Assembly: GCF_010093595.1 (NCBI RefSeq)
Contig: NW_022985445.1
Location: 1,213,787-1,277,786 of the forward strand
Length of the DNA: 64,000 nt
Source of the DNA: Mytilinidion resinicola
Lineage: Eukaryota; Ascomycota; Dothideomycetes; Mytilinidiales; Mytilinidiaceae
Direction of reading: 5' to 3'
In this document: positions 1 to 12,603 of the stretch, piece after piece
How positions within the stretch are numbered: position 1 is the first letter of the stretch
Layout: each line of letters starts with the position of its first letter
Program-made: the position numbers and the translations under genes
Notes under the pieces: generated by a model
The model's input: the letters and a program-made list of their open reading frames with translations, nothing else
The model's database searches: none
What the model was told of the DNA's origin: nothing

Positions 1-406
1 TGGTTGCAGGCGCACCGCTGGTTGGGAGATCACTGCAGGCCCCGGAGCGTGGGATGGTTGCAGCAGTATCGAGGGGCGGACTCGACACCGGCCGCCATGC
101 GTATCAAATGGTTGCCGCCAGACACGGCTCCCTGCTAGTTCGGCATCGCGGCGAGGCCTCTGCTGGTATCGCCCTGGCAGGGCCTGAGGGGCCCAGGTGG
201 AGTGCCTTTGGACCCAGGCGTGCACGCTTCAGCTGCCCTTTTAATAAGTCTGACTGCGCCTCGGCGCGTCTGCTCAACCCCATATACCACTGCGGTACCC
301 AGCCTCGCATCCTGGCCCTCCAACCTCACCTCCTCGCTGCCACCACGGCGGCCGTCTGCCTGATCGCTGCGGCCCGCTGAACAGCATCGTCCTCGTCACC
401 ACCGCC
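1..406. other. upstream region of the amino-acid permease
   Basis: No gene is supported here. Open frames on both strands show no recognisable protein. The stretch probably holds the promoter and 5' leader of the permease that starts at 407. No clear TATA box or regulatory cluster was recognised. Confidence 0.5.
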
Positions 407-2299
407 ATGCCCGCCGGGAGCATGGATACCGAGAAGGGCCTGCGGAAGAACTCAGAAGGCCGGTACTCACCCGACTCCCTGGCGCCCGACTACTATGGAG
501 AGTCCTCGGTGCACCGCGACGGCCTGGGTCGTCGTGTAGTCGACAGCTTCAAGCGCAGCCCGAACTATTTCTTGACGTCCAAGGCCACCGTCGCCGCTGA
601 CGGCAAGGTCTACGATGTTGAGAGCGCCGCCCAGAACACGGCGACGTCGCCCCTCTCGCGGTCGTTGAAGGGGCGGCATCTGCAGATGATAGCCATCGGT
701 GGTTCCATCGGTATGGTGTTGGGCTCCTGGTTTTCTGGGGCCGACGAGTGCTAATTGTGGTGTCAGGTACGGGCCTCTTTGTCGGGTCGGGCAGTGCTCT
801 GGCCCACGGTGGGCCGGCCTCGGTGGTCATCGCCTTTTGTCTGATTGGCATCATGTTGTACTGCACAGTCCACGCACTGGGCGAGATGGCCGTCTTGTTC
901 CCCGTCGCGGGTTCATTCTCGGCCTATTCGACTCGCTTCTTGGATCCGGCATGGGGCTTCGCCATGGGATGGAAGTAGGTTCTCCCCCGTCAATGCGTGT
1001 CGGAACGTGACTGACCGTGGCAGCTATGCCCTGCAATGGCTGGTTGTGCTCCCCTTGGAAGTTGTTTCTGCGACCCTCACGATTGAATTCTGGAATCACG
1101 GCAAAATCAACAATGATGCCTGGGTCGGAATATTCCTTGTATTGATCGTTGCCATCAATCTATTCGGTGTCAAAGGCTACGGTGAGGCCGAATTCATCTT
1201 TGCCATCGTCAAAGTCACTGCCGTCATTGGCTTCATCGTCCTCGGCGTGGTCATCAACGTCGGAGGCGGCCCAGATGGCGGCTACATCGGAGGCAAGCTA
1301 TGGCGCGACCCAGGAGCCTTCAACAACGGCTTCAAGGGGCTCTGCAGCACCTTTGTGACAGCTGCATTCGCCTTTGGTGGCACAGAGTTGGTCGGGCTCG
1401 CTGCCGCCGAGACTGCAAACCCCCGCAAATCACTCCCCACGGCCGTCAAACAGGTCTTCTGGAGAATTACCCTCTTCTACGTTGTTTCTCTCATCCTCGT
1501 CGGCCTTCTCGTCCCCTATAACGATCCCCGTCTCCTCAATGGCACCAGTACGGCCGACGCTGTTGCCTCTCCGTTCGTTATCGCCATCCAAAACGCCGGC
1601 ATCCAAGGTCTCCCCTCCGTCTTCAATGCCGTTATCATGGTTGCTGTCCTCTCTGTCGGCAACTCCTCCATTTACGGCTCTTCTCGGACTCTCGCCGCCC
1701 TTGCAGAGCAAAATCAAGCTCCCAAAATCTTCGCATACATCGACCGTCAAGGCCGCCCCATCGTCGCCATCATACTCGCCTCCGTCATCGGCCTTCTCGC
1801 CTTCCTCGCCGGCACTAGCTGGCAAACGGATGCCTTCAACTGGATGATGGCCATCTCAGGCCTCTCATCTATCTTCACCTGGACGAGCATCTGCGTCGCC
1901 CACATCCGATTCCGCAAAGGCTGGGCCGTGCAGGGCCATACGCTCGACGAGCTGGCATTCAAATCCGCTGCTGGTGTCATCGGGTCCTATATTGGCGCTA
2001 CCTTCAACGTCCTCGTTCTCATAGCGCAATTCTGGACCGCATTTGCGCCGCTCGGCTACGAGTCAAAGACGGCGAAGCAACTCGTAAACAACTTCTTCCA
2101 AGCCTATCTCGCCTTCCCTGTCGTCCTGATCATGTACATTGGATACAAAGTCTATTACCGGACACCCTTCATCCGGTCGTACAACATGGACCTACACACC
2201 GGTATCCGCGAGCTAAATCTCGCAGAGCTGATTGCCGAAGAGCGGCTAGATCGGGCGAACTGGCCGCGGTGGAGGAAGGTGTATAAGTTCTTCTGTTGA
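407..2299 (+). CDS. YAT-family amino-acid permease
   Basis: Plasma-membrane proton-coupled amino-acid permease of the fungal YAT/APC family (Gap1/Dip5-like), expected to import amino acids. Exons are 407-710, 767-974 and 1024-2299, giving 595 aa. Both introns (56 and 49 nt) are GT-AG, and intron 1 carries a CTAAT-like branch site. Joining exon 1 to 2 restores the family signature GGSIGTGLFVGSG at the start of TM1, with the hydrophilic N-terminus before it. About 12 hydrophobic segments follow. A TELVGLAAAE-type segment is present in the middle. The C-terminus, with a NMDLHTG..ELNL region and a final W..R..KFFC, is typical of this family. The first ATG (407) is used; a second in-frame ATG at 422 is an alternative. 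Substrate range cannot be read from sequence. Confidence 0.93.
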
Positions 2300-3894
2300 A
2301 TTAGATCTATCTGCGTTGCTATTTATATTCTCATTTTTTCGATATCATGGAGTAACACTCTAATGCGATCTTGGTGGATCTGATGTCTTATCTACTCAGC
2401 GATTTAGCGCATGGGCGGCTGCTGTTGTTGTTGTATTATTAGACCACGAGATATCCCCCCGATGACTTTGATGCCGGTAATGATAGCCTTGGTTCCAGGG
2501 TTTTGAAATACTTGTTTCGGTCCCGTGTTGTTTGTGGTGATCGTCTTGCCAGCACGTTCACTCAAGCCGTTTTCGGCCGCGCGTGAAATATGAGGATGTG
2601 CCCCTATCCGCTACAGCTATGTTTAGCCGTCTCACCTCCTGGACGCTAGGCGCCGCTATGCTACGTGGAATATCGACTGTGAATCTGGCTAGCTCAAAGA
2701 AAGGAAAATTAAACGGAGGTTAGGAGGGGGGCCGCCTCCTGTAGCGCATTAGGTGAAACTATTGCAAGATCTCACGAATTCAACCGTAACATGTTCTACC
2801 TCGTAGACGTCCTGTCGATACAGCAACCTAGATGGTACCTCAGCACGTTTTAAGTGTAATTAGTGCAAATAGTCACCGATCAAATTGACCAATTCCGTTT
2901 TTAATAGACGCGGTGTAGAAATAGTAGTGCATGCAGCCTGGTCATAACCTCGAACCACTTCACCCATGCGAAGGTCAAAAGTAGTGGAAGTAGCTACAGA
3001 TCTAACTGCGTGTTACCCTTTTCTCTTTTAACGCGCGGCGTGCACACGAGATCCCCTTGGTGTACTTCTTTTACTTAACCTGCCGTAGTCACGCGTTGGC
3101 TGCGAGTAGTGGAAAAAAGAGTTACACACTCAAATAGACGCGAAAGTGGTCGAAGCCACGCCCTAAGTCAGAGTGTTGGAAAGACTCACAGATTTCGCCG
3201 TGCATTTGAGACCTGGTAGAGAGGTTTAAGCGCGTCATAGTGGTCAAGCTAGACTGCTCTGACAACGCATTAGGTCTAGAAGGGGGGAGAAGTTACATGT
3301 CGAATCGTGAGAGCGCTTTTTCTAGACGCAAGCGGAGTCGCGGTGGGATTAGTGACAGCTGTTCGATCGGAAAGTCTTAAATCAGGGTAAGGTTAGAAAT
3401 GGAGAGAAAAAAAACAGAGGAGCAAATGGCGATAACTGAGGTCACGTATTAGGGCGAAGAGTTGCAGACGTTTCCACATTTGACCGGGAGATCGGCTTTT
3501 CATATATGCGGTGTAGACATGGCTTGGAAGCAGTTGGGTCATTACTGAAAGAAGATTGCCCATGCATTAAGTAGCCAGCTTGGGACGAATAGTGGCAGTC
3601 AATGCCCGGGATTATGTACAATTATGTTCGGAACCATATCTACAGAACAAGGGTAGTCTAATGGTATCGATGCAAAGTCTATAGTCACCGAAAGAAGGAG
3701 TAAAGAAAAAGGAAATATGCTTGTGCAGTAGAGGTAAGATCTGCCCCTGTAATTAGGTTCAAACCAAGGGACTCGTATGCCCCAAGAGGTTCTCATGAAC
3801 TCCCAGAAATGCTAGTAAAAGAAAATGAAAGAGGCTGTCAAGTGGTGTCGGCATATGAGTACGTACTGATGCTAGCTTTTCGGAGTGGGTCATC
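2300..3894. other. intergenic spacer, convergent gene ends
   Basis: A 1.6-kb spacer between the 3' ends of the permease (+) and the MFS transporter (-). It has no coding ORF of substance and looks more AT-rich than its flanks. Short recurring strings such as TAGACGCGG/TAGACGCAA and AGTAGTGGAA occur around 2.9-3.4 kb and could be relics of an old repeat. No terminal repeats, transposase or target-site duplication could be identified, so no mobile element is called. Confidence 0.4.
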
Positions 3895-6018
3895 TCAAAG
3901 CTTCAACTGGAACCTCGGATTTGTCCGAATACGCTCGCCGTAGATCTTGAAGATAACGGGGACCGGAATCAAGCCAAGGGCAACGAACCCCAGAAGGGAG
4001 TTTCCCCAGCCAAGACCAAGCTTGTTGTACATTGATAAGCCTGCTAGGGGAAGTATAGCACCGAAGATGGAACGAATGACTGTGTTAGCGGCCATCGCGG
4101 ACGCCGCGTGCAGGGTAAAAGCGTCGACGAGGTAGGTTTGGATGGTCAACTGTGCAGGTCGTTAGCTAGGCCCAACACAAACATTAATGAACGTTCATTT
4201 GGAGGGACACATACAAAGTTGCTTAGCATCCCTATTCCGACGAAAGATGTGCCAATAAGTGGAACAATCCAGTGGACATGTTTGTCTGTTCCCCAGCCGT
4301 AAATGAAGAGCCCGACTGGCAAGCAAATGCCGCCAGGAACGGTCAGCATCATCGGCAGACGATCTTCGGGTTTCAAGGCCTTTCCCTTCGCCTTTTGGTT
4401 CTTGAGAACTCGATCACTTAGGACACCCAGAACAGCGAGACCGATGATCATGCCTATGCCCGTGGCAATGTAGGTAAGTCCAACCGTTCCGGAGGAGAAA
4501 TGGTACTTCTCTTCAAAGACGAAGGTGATGGTCGTGAAGAGGAGGTAGAGTATGCCGTACGCAACAGCCGAGTAAAAGGACATGCAAAACACGATTGGTG
4601 AGGTCAGGAGCATCTTGGTGGGCCGCACAATGCTGAGGCGGAACAACTCCTTCGGTGAGATGGGCGACGTGAGCTTGGATCGGAGATTCGGGTTTCCAGT
4701 CTCCTTGCGAAGCTTTGCAGCTCTTCGTTCCAGGATTACGGGCGCGTATGACTCCCGCATGAAGACGAATGCTAGAATCGTGACGGTACCGCCCTGTGCG
4801 CCAGTGTTAGTATAAGGGGAAATGAAAGAGGACTAGTGGCGAGTTGGATTGGATGAGACATACCAGTATGGCAATCAGGTAGAATACCCATCGCCATCCT
4901 TTTGCTTGTACAAGGAACCCGCCAACTACAGGCCCAACCACAGGCCCTATAAGTGGGCCCATGGCCCAGATGGCCATGGCTCCGCCGCGCTTCTCAACTG
5001 GCATCAAGTCCGCTATCGTTCCACCTCCAATCGTCAGAGGGGCAGACCCGACTGAGCCTTGAAGGAATCGGAATCCGACAAGCATGTTGAAGTTGCTGGA
5101 CACCCCACAGGCAATGGTGAAGATGATGAAGAGGATATTGCAGGAATGGTAGATCCACCGTCTCCCGTATAACTCACTCAACGGTGCCACGATTAGTGGT
5201 CCAAACGCGAAGCCGAGGAGAAAAACGGACACGACAAAGGCTGCCAGAAGGTCTGATTTCTCGTGGAAGCCAGCCATAACTTCAGGGACGCCGGGTGCGA
5301 ACATAGAGGATGCGAGAGGGCTGATCAAGTTAGCCGTAGCACTGAGTTAATGACAATACTAGACTATAAGTCTAGGCACACAATTATACTACCGCTTAGG
5401 TGGCACTCCTCAAAGCTGGACGCACCTCGCGCCTTTCGGTTTGCAAGCTGAAGTGAGACGGCACCGTCAGGAGAACCCCCGTCGCCAAGCAGTCGATCTT
5501 TCAAGAGGCAGCTTAGATTCCACTGTGTGAGACTTGACATGGCGCCTGAAGGTCTGAAAGCTCATGGGGGCGCCTCAAGCAGTCGCAAACGAGTGTGCAA
5601 AGACTTATGGTTTGTCAGGAATGAAAATGATATGTACTCACGTTACGAACGTAATTGACGAGAGAATGGCGATGTTTCCCCACTTTAATGAATTCGGCCA
5701 GTTCATGGGATTCTCTGGATCATCTGGACCGTCCCAAAATACGACATTCGGGTCTGATTCCTCGGCACCTTCCAGCTTTTCTGTTGTATCCGCCCCGTCG
5801 TCTACCTCCCCGCTAGACGTGGTGGGGTGGCTGATTGCACCTTTTTCAAGGTCGCCCTTTTCATGGTCGTGAATTGACGAGCGCTGTCCCGGGGTGTAGA
5901 CGCCTAGATTGGAAGGTATATCGGCATCGTGGCCTTCTTCGTAGGCAAGTTCGAGCCTTGGGTCATTTAGGTCATGGATATGATACGCTGGATTCGAGTA
6001 GGTGCCAGGAGTCGCCAT
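3895..6018 (-). CDS. MFS drug:H+ antiporter-type transporter (DHA1 family)
   Basis: Twelve-TM major facilitator predicted to export drugs or metabolites at the plasma membrane. On the minus strand the exons are 6018-5642, 5341-4864, 4793-4215 and 4149-3895, giving 562 aa. Introns are GT-AG; intron 1 is unusually long (300 nt), the others 70 and 65 nt. The roughly 110-residue hydrophilic N-terminus ends in a DPENPMNWP motif, which marks the fungal DHA1 drug-exporter clade. After TM2 the loop SELYGRRW matches MFS motif A. A long cytoplasmic loop ([14 protein letters not shown]) follows TM6. The C-terminal half contains the [13 protein letters not shown] region created by joining exons 3 and 4. 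There is no neighbouring biosynthetic gene, so the substrate is unknown. The start at 6018 is the first ATG in the open frame. Confidence 0.92.
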
Positions 6019-8300
6019 GGTGGACGTCTTACGCGTTCTGTCATTCCTGGATTAGTATATTGCGACGGACAAACCCTTTGTTTATACGGTGAATCCATTG
6101 AGGCACGTATAACAGCTTCTTCGCGGTTGAAAAGCGGGTGAAGAGTGAGACAGATGGAGATAGGGCTGCTCACCAATAGTTAGTCCAAGCGCAGTGGGTT
6201 CGACAAGCTTTCAGGCGGGCCGACGTGGGTACAGGCAAGTCCCGTCCTCTGGATCAGCAGCTGTTTATCGTTATTAAACACCTCTCTCCCTCGAAGAATC
6301 GAAAATCTCAAGAATGGTAGAATCAGGGACCATCGCAAGTGCAGGGAACCAAAGGAGGCTACAAAGGAGCGCATCCATCTCCATCGTCGTCTTTCACAAC
6401 TCCTCAAATCCTAATAAATTCGGTTAAGGTAGCTCCCGGCTACATTTTATACAGTTTATACAGGCTTTGTGCAGAGCTGGGTGTTCGCCGCTCCGAAAAG
6501 TCCATCACGCCACCAATCATAGCGCTCACAGACTCCTTTCAGCCTTTGAGGGCCTCAGCTCGGCCGAAGCGGCGTGGAGAAAAGAACGGACCCCAAAGGT
6601 GAGAAGTCCGACGCAAAACAGCAGCAACAAGGGGAACGCGCATTCCGGGGAAGTTGGCGAAGTGAAGAGCCTTGGCTAGCGTTCAAAAGTCGGAGGAGGG
6701 GGAGCGGAGAAAGATGAGGGGAGGGACGCCAAACTTATATAGCACGACGGCAATTTACAGGTAAATCAGATGAATCAATGTTGGCTAACCACGAAGACTG
6801 CACGGTCTTATAGGCTACAATACCGCCCTCGGCTGAACTGACCGTTCTTTCTCTGACATTTGAGAATCCCAAGGTTGTGGTGATGCTGGCTCCCTGATTG
6901 CAGCGGTCTCCAGACACCTGTCTGGCAGACCCCTCCTTGCATTCAGAGTAGCAGTCTGTCTCGGGTCGCCTGGGCGACTATCAGGCTTGCCAACTCTATC
7001 GCTTTAGAGTTCGAAACTGTATCAGAGGACATCAAGCAGTACTAGATATGTGCATACAAGTCTGGAGAGTTTGTACGCTAGAATTGGAAGATTTAGATAG
7101 AACTGCGCATGTCACTTTATACTCAAGGCCGTCTGCGACACGAACTCTGCTCCCCACCCGCACTGGGTCTGGCGCAATATTACTTACTTGATAACCGAAA
7201 GACCATTGCTTTATCGTATCGTACAACGTGTGCCGATTAATTCCAGATACGGTCGAAGCAATTGCACTGCGCGCACCTGAGGCGATAGCTCCCGATCCCC
7301 TCTTTACTTTCGAAGAGGTTCCATTTCTAAGAATTGCTGCGTGATTGAATGGTGATGAAGTGATGAAGTGAGCAGGCGGGACTCGGTTAGGAAAAGAGGA
7401 TGGTAAGCCGGGTTGAAAGTCTCATGCAACCCAAACCTGTTACCTTACGAAGTACAGGCAGAGTAGCAAAATGATGTGCTGCGCTCAGCATCACGCAGAT
7501 AGTTAGGCCTGTGGGCCCATACTCATTCCGGGCGTCGTCGCTTTACACAGTACAAATCTCAGAGGGATGGCTGGGGAGTCAACCCCCAGCGAACACCTTG
7601 AAACACTCGGCGACTCAAAACCCCTGATCTGTATGGATTGTTTTAAATGCAGGCACATGCAAGGTGATAATGAGAGTAACGTTTTGAGATCAGCGAATCA
7701 ACGATAGAACTGCCTCTTTTGGCGAAGGGTCAGCGTTCGCTTGATTCGAATCGTTGGCCAAGCTGGCAACGCCTATCTTGCCGGTCGCTTAGAAACCCTG
7801 TCAATAGTAGGGAGTCTCACCTGTGATTGATGACGAGGTCGAGGTGGTTGGATTCGTGCGTAGATTGTGGCTGAGTGTGGCTGGTTCCATAAAGTTTCTT
7901 CACGCCCAGCCACCAATACGCCACCAAAACCCCTGCCTCTCGGCTTTCCCGGTGTTGCCCCTGGCAGCATTTGGCAGCATCCCGCCACCGTATCGCACCC
8001 TGTTGGCTGGGAAGTGGAGACCGCCATGACGGAGACGCTCCGCTATCGTCTTGGCTGGTTCTATTAATGCCATGGCAACAGGGAGGAGGTTGGGACCTAG
8101 CAACAGCTAGGATGGCTGTACCACCGATATAAACCAGCCGTAGAGCCGCATCTTTACTTTTCTCTCACCATCGTTCCACTGCAAAGTCTCTCGCTCTTCT
8201 CTCATATACGCCAGTCGTACTACATATTTCTACCTCACACGAGATCTACTCCACCTCAACCGACCCAGTCAAATCCTTTGCTCTCTCTCGCACAGGCATC
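6019..8300. other. divergent spacer between MFS transporter and small secreted protein
   Basis: A 2.3-kb spacer holding both promoters. No additional gene is supported: the open frames are short and low in complexity. The right-hand 200 bp look like a real promoter and leader, with a TATA element near 8126 and a CT-rich leader from 8158 to 8260. Confidence 0.5.
8126..8133 (+). promoter_or_regulatory. TATA box of the small secreted protein gene
   Basis: The string GATATAAA lies about 175 bp upstream of the ATG at 8301 and is followed by a pyrimidine-rich leader (TTTTCTCTCACC, CTCTCGCTCTTCTCTC). That arrangement fits a strongly expressed fungal gene. The transcription start is inferred, not seen. 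Confidence 0.5.
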
Positions 8301-8600
8301 ATGCAGTTCTCCATCCTCGCCGTCGCCGCTGTGCTCGCCTCTACCGCCTCAGCCGCCTACTACCCAAGGAGCGCCACCGGTTATCCCACTGGAATCTTTC
8401 CTACAGCGACTGGAGTCTACCCAACCGGTACTGGAGCAACACCCACTGCCACCCAGCCCGTGTTCACTGGTGCTGCGGACCCCCATGCCCAGGTCGCAGG
8501 CTCGGCTTTGGGATTCGTTGTTGCCGCTGGCTTTGCTCTGGTATGTATCCGTCTTGTATGACAAAAGGAAAGATGCTAACCTCATTCGTAGATCATATAA
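8301..8600 (+). CDS. small secreted, GPI-anchor-like protein
   Basis: An 82-aa protein from exons 8301-8540 and 8592-8600. The 51-nt GT-AG intron has a perfect GCTAAC branch site and removes all but the last two codons before TAA. Residues 1-18 form a signal peptide ending in an ASA-A type cleavage site. The mature part is rich in Tyr-Pro-Thr-Gly with repeated PTGTG/PTATG-like steps, so it is a good O-glycosylation substrate. The C-terminal ~18 residues are hydrophobic (ALGFVVAAGFALII) behind a short small-residue stretch, as in GPI-anchor signals. It contains no cysteine, which argues against a classical cysteine-rich effector. A role in the cell wall or surface is inferred; no function is known to me. 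Confidence 0.78.
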
Positions 8601-10046
8601 TAAAGCACAAGCGCTTCATTTGATTCACACTTGGCGTATTTCGGCGAGCGAGCATTCGAGTATTATTTCGAATCTATCGAGGAGCTTCGACTCCTACAGA
8701 TCACAGAGATCTGTAGATGACTTTGGGATGGCAAGATGCCAATTCGATACGATTATATTCTGGCGATAATCGAGGGCATAATGACTGGATTGGAAGGAAC
8801 CCTCGGACGATAGAAAGGACGAGCATTACTGGCTCTACATACTGGACATAGATAGAGAACATAATTACAATAATTACATTACGGCATATGAAGTTTGATG
8901 CCTGTGAAAACATTCGCTTTGCAGAAATAGTGAGTGGCCCATTGTTCGAAGGTGTTTCCTGACTTCACTAGCAGAAGTGACTACCCACGTGCATGCCGCG
9001 TCTGTGAAAATCAATTCCGCACGGTTGACTGTGTGAGTATTTGTGACCAGCCGGTGCGATTTCTTCATAGAAGTCCTTCAATGGGTTATCCTACGCTGAT
9101 TACCATCGACCTCATTTCGAGCCTCCAGTGATGCAGTAAAGAATAACTGCAACGCGTCACGCTACGTGGCTACGTCTAACGAACTGGAACTTAAGCAGTT
9201 CGATATGGAACTCTTTTCCACCGGACGGCTCCACTTATCCCAAGAAGCCCTCCAGCCAAATATCCTTAGCCTTCTGTTATAGACTTGATTTAGGGTCTTC
9301 AGTTTTGTGATAAAAGTAACCACAATGCGGGCACTTCGCGTCTAACAAAATTGGAACTCCAGCGGTTCGATATGTAACTCTTTGTAACCGAGCGACTCCT
9401 TTTTTCTTAGGAAGCCCTTCAGTGACTTATCTTAAGCATCCTAACTTAGACCTGATTTCAAGTCTTCGGTTCTATGGTAAGAAACGACTATAGTGAGCCC
9501 ACGCTGCGTATATGCCGTGTGTAACAAAAATAATTCCACACGGTTAGATCGGGGAGTATTTGTAACTGATCTCAATTGAAGCACCCCTAATGAGCCTTCC
9601 TCGTTCTTCAATTGCAAAGGTCCGATTCACGACCTCTGGACAATTGAATTCTGAAATAGACCCTGTGTGATAACGTTTTTGCCGTACACCCTAAATTGAG
9701 ACTAAGAATTTTGGCTGGGTGGCAGAGGCATCTTGATGCATCGAAATGTTTTGAGGAGCTCTAGCTTCCACACTTTTTCAGTGTGCCACGAGTTGCCTTT
9801 CTCGAAAGTGAGCCTTCTCCAGTCAAAGGGCATATGAGGACATCGAATTAGAAGCGAGAGGGCATTGAACCCAATCTTCATCATTACACGGTTCATACTA
9901 AAGCGACATTATGCAGAACGTCGTCAACCCACCCAACGCCTATTGTATTTCCGTCCCACCCGCAGCAATCGAGGTCCCAACGCCGACCATCCCAAGCACA
10001 CCGCCATAAATGCACATTCGTTCATTATACTAGGCCAAACCAGTGC
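8601..10046. other. repeat-bearing intergenic region
   Basis: A 1.45-kb spacer between the convergent ends of the small secreted protein gene and BRN1. Its core (about 8990-9610) is a degenerate tandem repeat described separately. The rest shows no gene. Confidence 0.55.
8990..9610. repeat. degenerate ~170-bp tandem repeat, about four copies
   Basis: Four diverged units recur at a period of 166-174 bp. Markers of the register are the AAGCCC/AAGTCC/AAGCAC element at 9071, 9245, 9412 and 9578. The GTCTAAC or GTGTAAC element begins successive units near 9175, 9341 and 9520. Units 2 and 3 share long blocks such as TTCGATATGGAACTCTTT versus TTCGATATGTAACTCTTT. No transposon protein or terminal repeat accompanies them. 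Confidence 0.72.
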
Positions 10047-12603
10047 TCAGTCCCCGCCAGCGCTCAGATCAGCGGAAAAGTCTCTGCGAATAGTCAAGTC
10101 CTCGAAGTTTTCCTGGTTGGTGATAACGAGCCCCTTTTCGTTCGCCAAATGTAGTAAACAAATGAAGCAGTACGAAGTCGAGATATCCGCCATAGCTTGC
10201 TTGGGGTAGACGGATTGGAGTCCATTGATCACATCTGTGAACTTGAGAGTCGCGTCGTCGGGTGTTATGATGGTTTCTGGAGCAGCTTTGGCAGGAGTAA
10301 ATACTTGATCCGACGTTGTCTGCATTTCATTAGATTGGAGCGTGCTGCAGGTAGCACTTTGGAACTTACGTCTTTGAAGCCAATACCGCGCCATAGCTCC
10401 TCCTTCAACCGCCGCACATCGACTTTCTTTGCTACCCGCGCGTACTGGACGTACTCCGGTCGCATTCTCCGGCTCTGTGTGACAAGCTGTGCCCCGAACG
10501 CGCCATCCTGCTGAGCACCGAGCACGCCATCCAGGGCGATTGGACCTGCGTCCATGCCTTCCAATGGAGGCGAGAAGTGCTCTCGAGCATCGGCGAAATC
10601 GTCGTCGTCGTCGTCGTCCATACCACCTGGCATGTCCAGCGCGTCATCATTGAAGAAGTCAGCGTTGTAGTTCCCTTCAACTCCCTCGTCTCCCGGTGCC
10701 ATAGGATCGGGATTACTCTCCGCATTCGCCCAATACGCCTCGTCGACTTCTTCGGTTGGCGGTTTAGCCTGTTGTGCGCCGTTTCTAGCTTTTCGAGAGC
10801 CCATGCGGGCCTTTGGCTTGAGGAAAAGTCGGAGCAGCTGGCGCGAGTTGAAGTGCTTGTCGTCTGGCAGAAGATTCCTTGTTTTCGATTTCCATTGTGT
10901 TTTGGGCATAGAGATCGTCGAGTTGGTGGTTGCTGGGGTGTATAGGGCATCTGCAACGGGCTGTGAGAGAGGCGCTAGGAAATCCAGTTCAAATGGTTCC
11001 TTTTCTTTCCGCTTTGTCGGCGTCGTCGTTTTGGCAATATCTTTTATCCTCCTGATCCGCCAATGCTCAGGCCCAGCCCAGTTCTTCTGTAAAGCCTGGT
11101 CAAAGTAGTTTAGTATGTTCTCCTGTTCGTCTCCTTTGCCATGCTGAAGCGAGATGCCGTATTGCGCGCTTCCGGTTTCAAAAGCCCCAACCTCACCATT
11201 CCCTTCTTCATCCCCGTTGCCCAGACCCATGGTATGCACACGCATCTGAGGTTCTAGCGCAGCTTCTCTTGCCCATGCCTCTCCTCCTTCGCCGAAGCCA
11301 GCATCAGCAGGAATATCGAAACCACCTAGTCCACCATCGTCGTCATCATCGAAGCCCATAACGTTATCCTCATCTAGCAGAATTCCAGAACGGTCGCCTT
11401 CTGGTTCCGCATTGTCCTTATCTTGTCTCCAATCTTCTGGAGCTCTGAGGAAAGGGAGATCTAGTGAGCCGCTTGGATCGCCAAGGTCGAGGTTTTTGAG
11501 GGAGGGACATATGTCTTGCTCATCTAGCCGTGCCAAGTCAGGGAAGTATTTCGAAGCAAGACCAGATATGTCGATGTCGGCGTTCCGCTCTTCCTCAGGT
11601 TGGGCTTCCGGTATTTCTGATGTTTCGAGAGCGAGGCTTTCTTCGCGCTCTTCGGCAGACGCGTCCTGGACATCGTCACTGCTGTCAAAGACTATCCGCC
11701 CCTTAGAATCAATAGCGAGGTGGTTGAGAAGAAGTCCCTTCGCACCACCCTCGTCGAAATCCGCGGAAGCCTTCTTGAATAGAGGATCTACCGAGAACTC
11801 CAATTCCATCTTTTTCAATTGCAACTGGGCGAACCCCGTAGCAAGAGTAGCCTCCGACGACCTCTGTGCCCGCTTCTTCCTCTTTTTTGTGCCGTCTTCG
11901 TTCTCCTCTTCGTCGTCATCACCCTCAACCTCCCCATCCTGGTCTGCGTTATCCCCGTGCTTTTTCTTGTTCCCGCTGTCTGCCAGACCACTCAACAGCT
12001 TGCCCGTCTCGGTTGCGACGCTGTCTACTCGACTGGTATAGATCTTGACGCAGCCGTCCAATGTGCAACTGGCGCGCTGGAAATTGACGCCGTCCCCCTC
12101 TTTGAGTAGCGACATGTCGTGGAAATAATCAATGAGCGCAAAGTTCCAGGAATTCGCTGCATTGATTTTCTAGCACCACTATTAGCCCTCGCGATCTGGT
12201 CTGGACCTGACAAGCCTTGGGTATTTACGTTGTCCGTTGCCATCTTCATCCACTCCTCAAAGTTTGCGAGTATTGGCCCGCGCTTCATGGGAGTTACAGC
12301 ATTTCCGCCAACACGTGGCATCCGGTTTTCATCGTCCAAAGGTGTGTGCGGACTGCCGCCCGCAGCCAGGGAGAGTCTCTTCCGAATCGGGGTCGCGGCG
12401 GCTTTGATCGAATTGAGCTGCGCTTCGTGGAGCACCTGCCGCGAGTGCATGCGGTTCGCTTTCTCCTGTCGGTCATCGTTGAGGGGAATTCTGCGAGTTT
12501 GTTTAGTGGACAAGATAGCCTGGCTCGGGGGACGAGAAGCTCACTTCATGGGCGACTTGTGTGGCGTGGCGGCCACGGAATATCTGTCGCGTGCTCGCGG
12601 CAT
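10047..12603 (-). CDS. BRN1: condensin complex kleisin subunit Brn1/CAP-H
   Basis: Kleisin subunit of condensin, which bridges the Smc2-Smc4 heads and is needed for mitotic chromosome compaction. On the minus strand the exons are 12603-12545, 12490-12229, 12169-10370 and 10319-10047, giving 797 aa. Splicing restores the conserved kleisin N-terminus: KIPLNDDRQEKANRMHSRQ, then the FEEWMKMATDNKIN..WNFALIDYFHDM block, then SCTLDGCVKIYTSRVDSVA. A central acidic stretch (SKYFPDLARLDEQDICPSL) and the ARLKEELW-type C-terminal region are also typical. The last exon encodes the ISTSYCFICLLHLANEKGL winged-helix part that contacts Smc4. Length is close to that of other fungal Brn1 proteins. It is divergent from the cation exchanger at 13.1 kb across a 490-bp spacer. 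Confidence 0.96.

Noticed and set aside
3644..3770. A tRNA-like A box (TAGTCTAATGG) and B-box-like GGTTCAAACC about 100 bp apart
   Set aside because: The flanking bases cannot form an acceptor stem or T stem, and the spacing would need a large intron. At most it is a relic of a tRNA-derived repeat.
2300..3894. A possible RIP-mutated transposon
   Set aside because: No terminal repeats, coding remnant or target-site duplication could be found; only short recurring strings are visible.
3895..8600. A secondary-metabolite or effector cluster around the MFS exporter and small secreted protein
   Set aside because: No biosynthetic enzyme, regulator or further secreted gene is nearby; the two genes are 2.3 kb apart and divergent.
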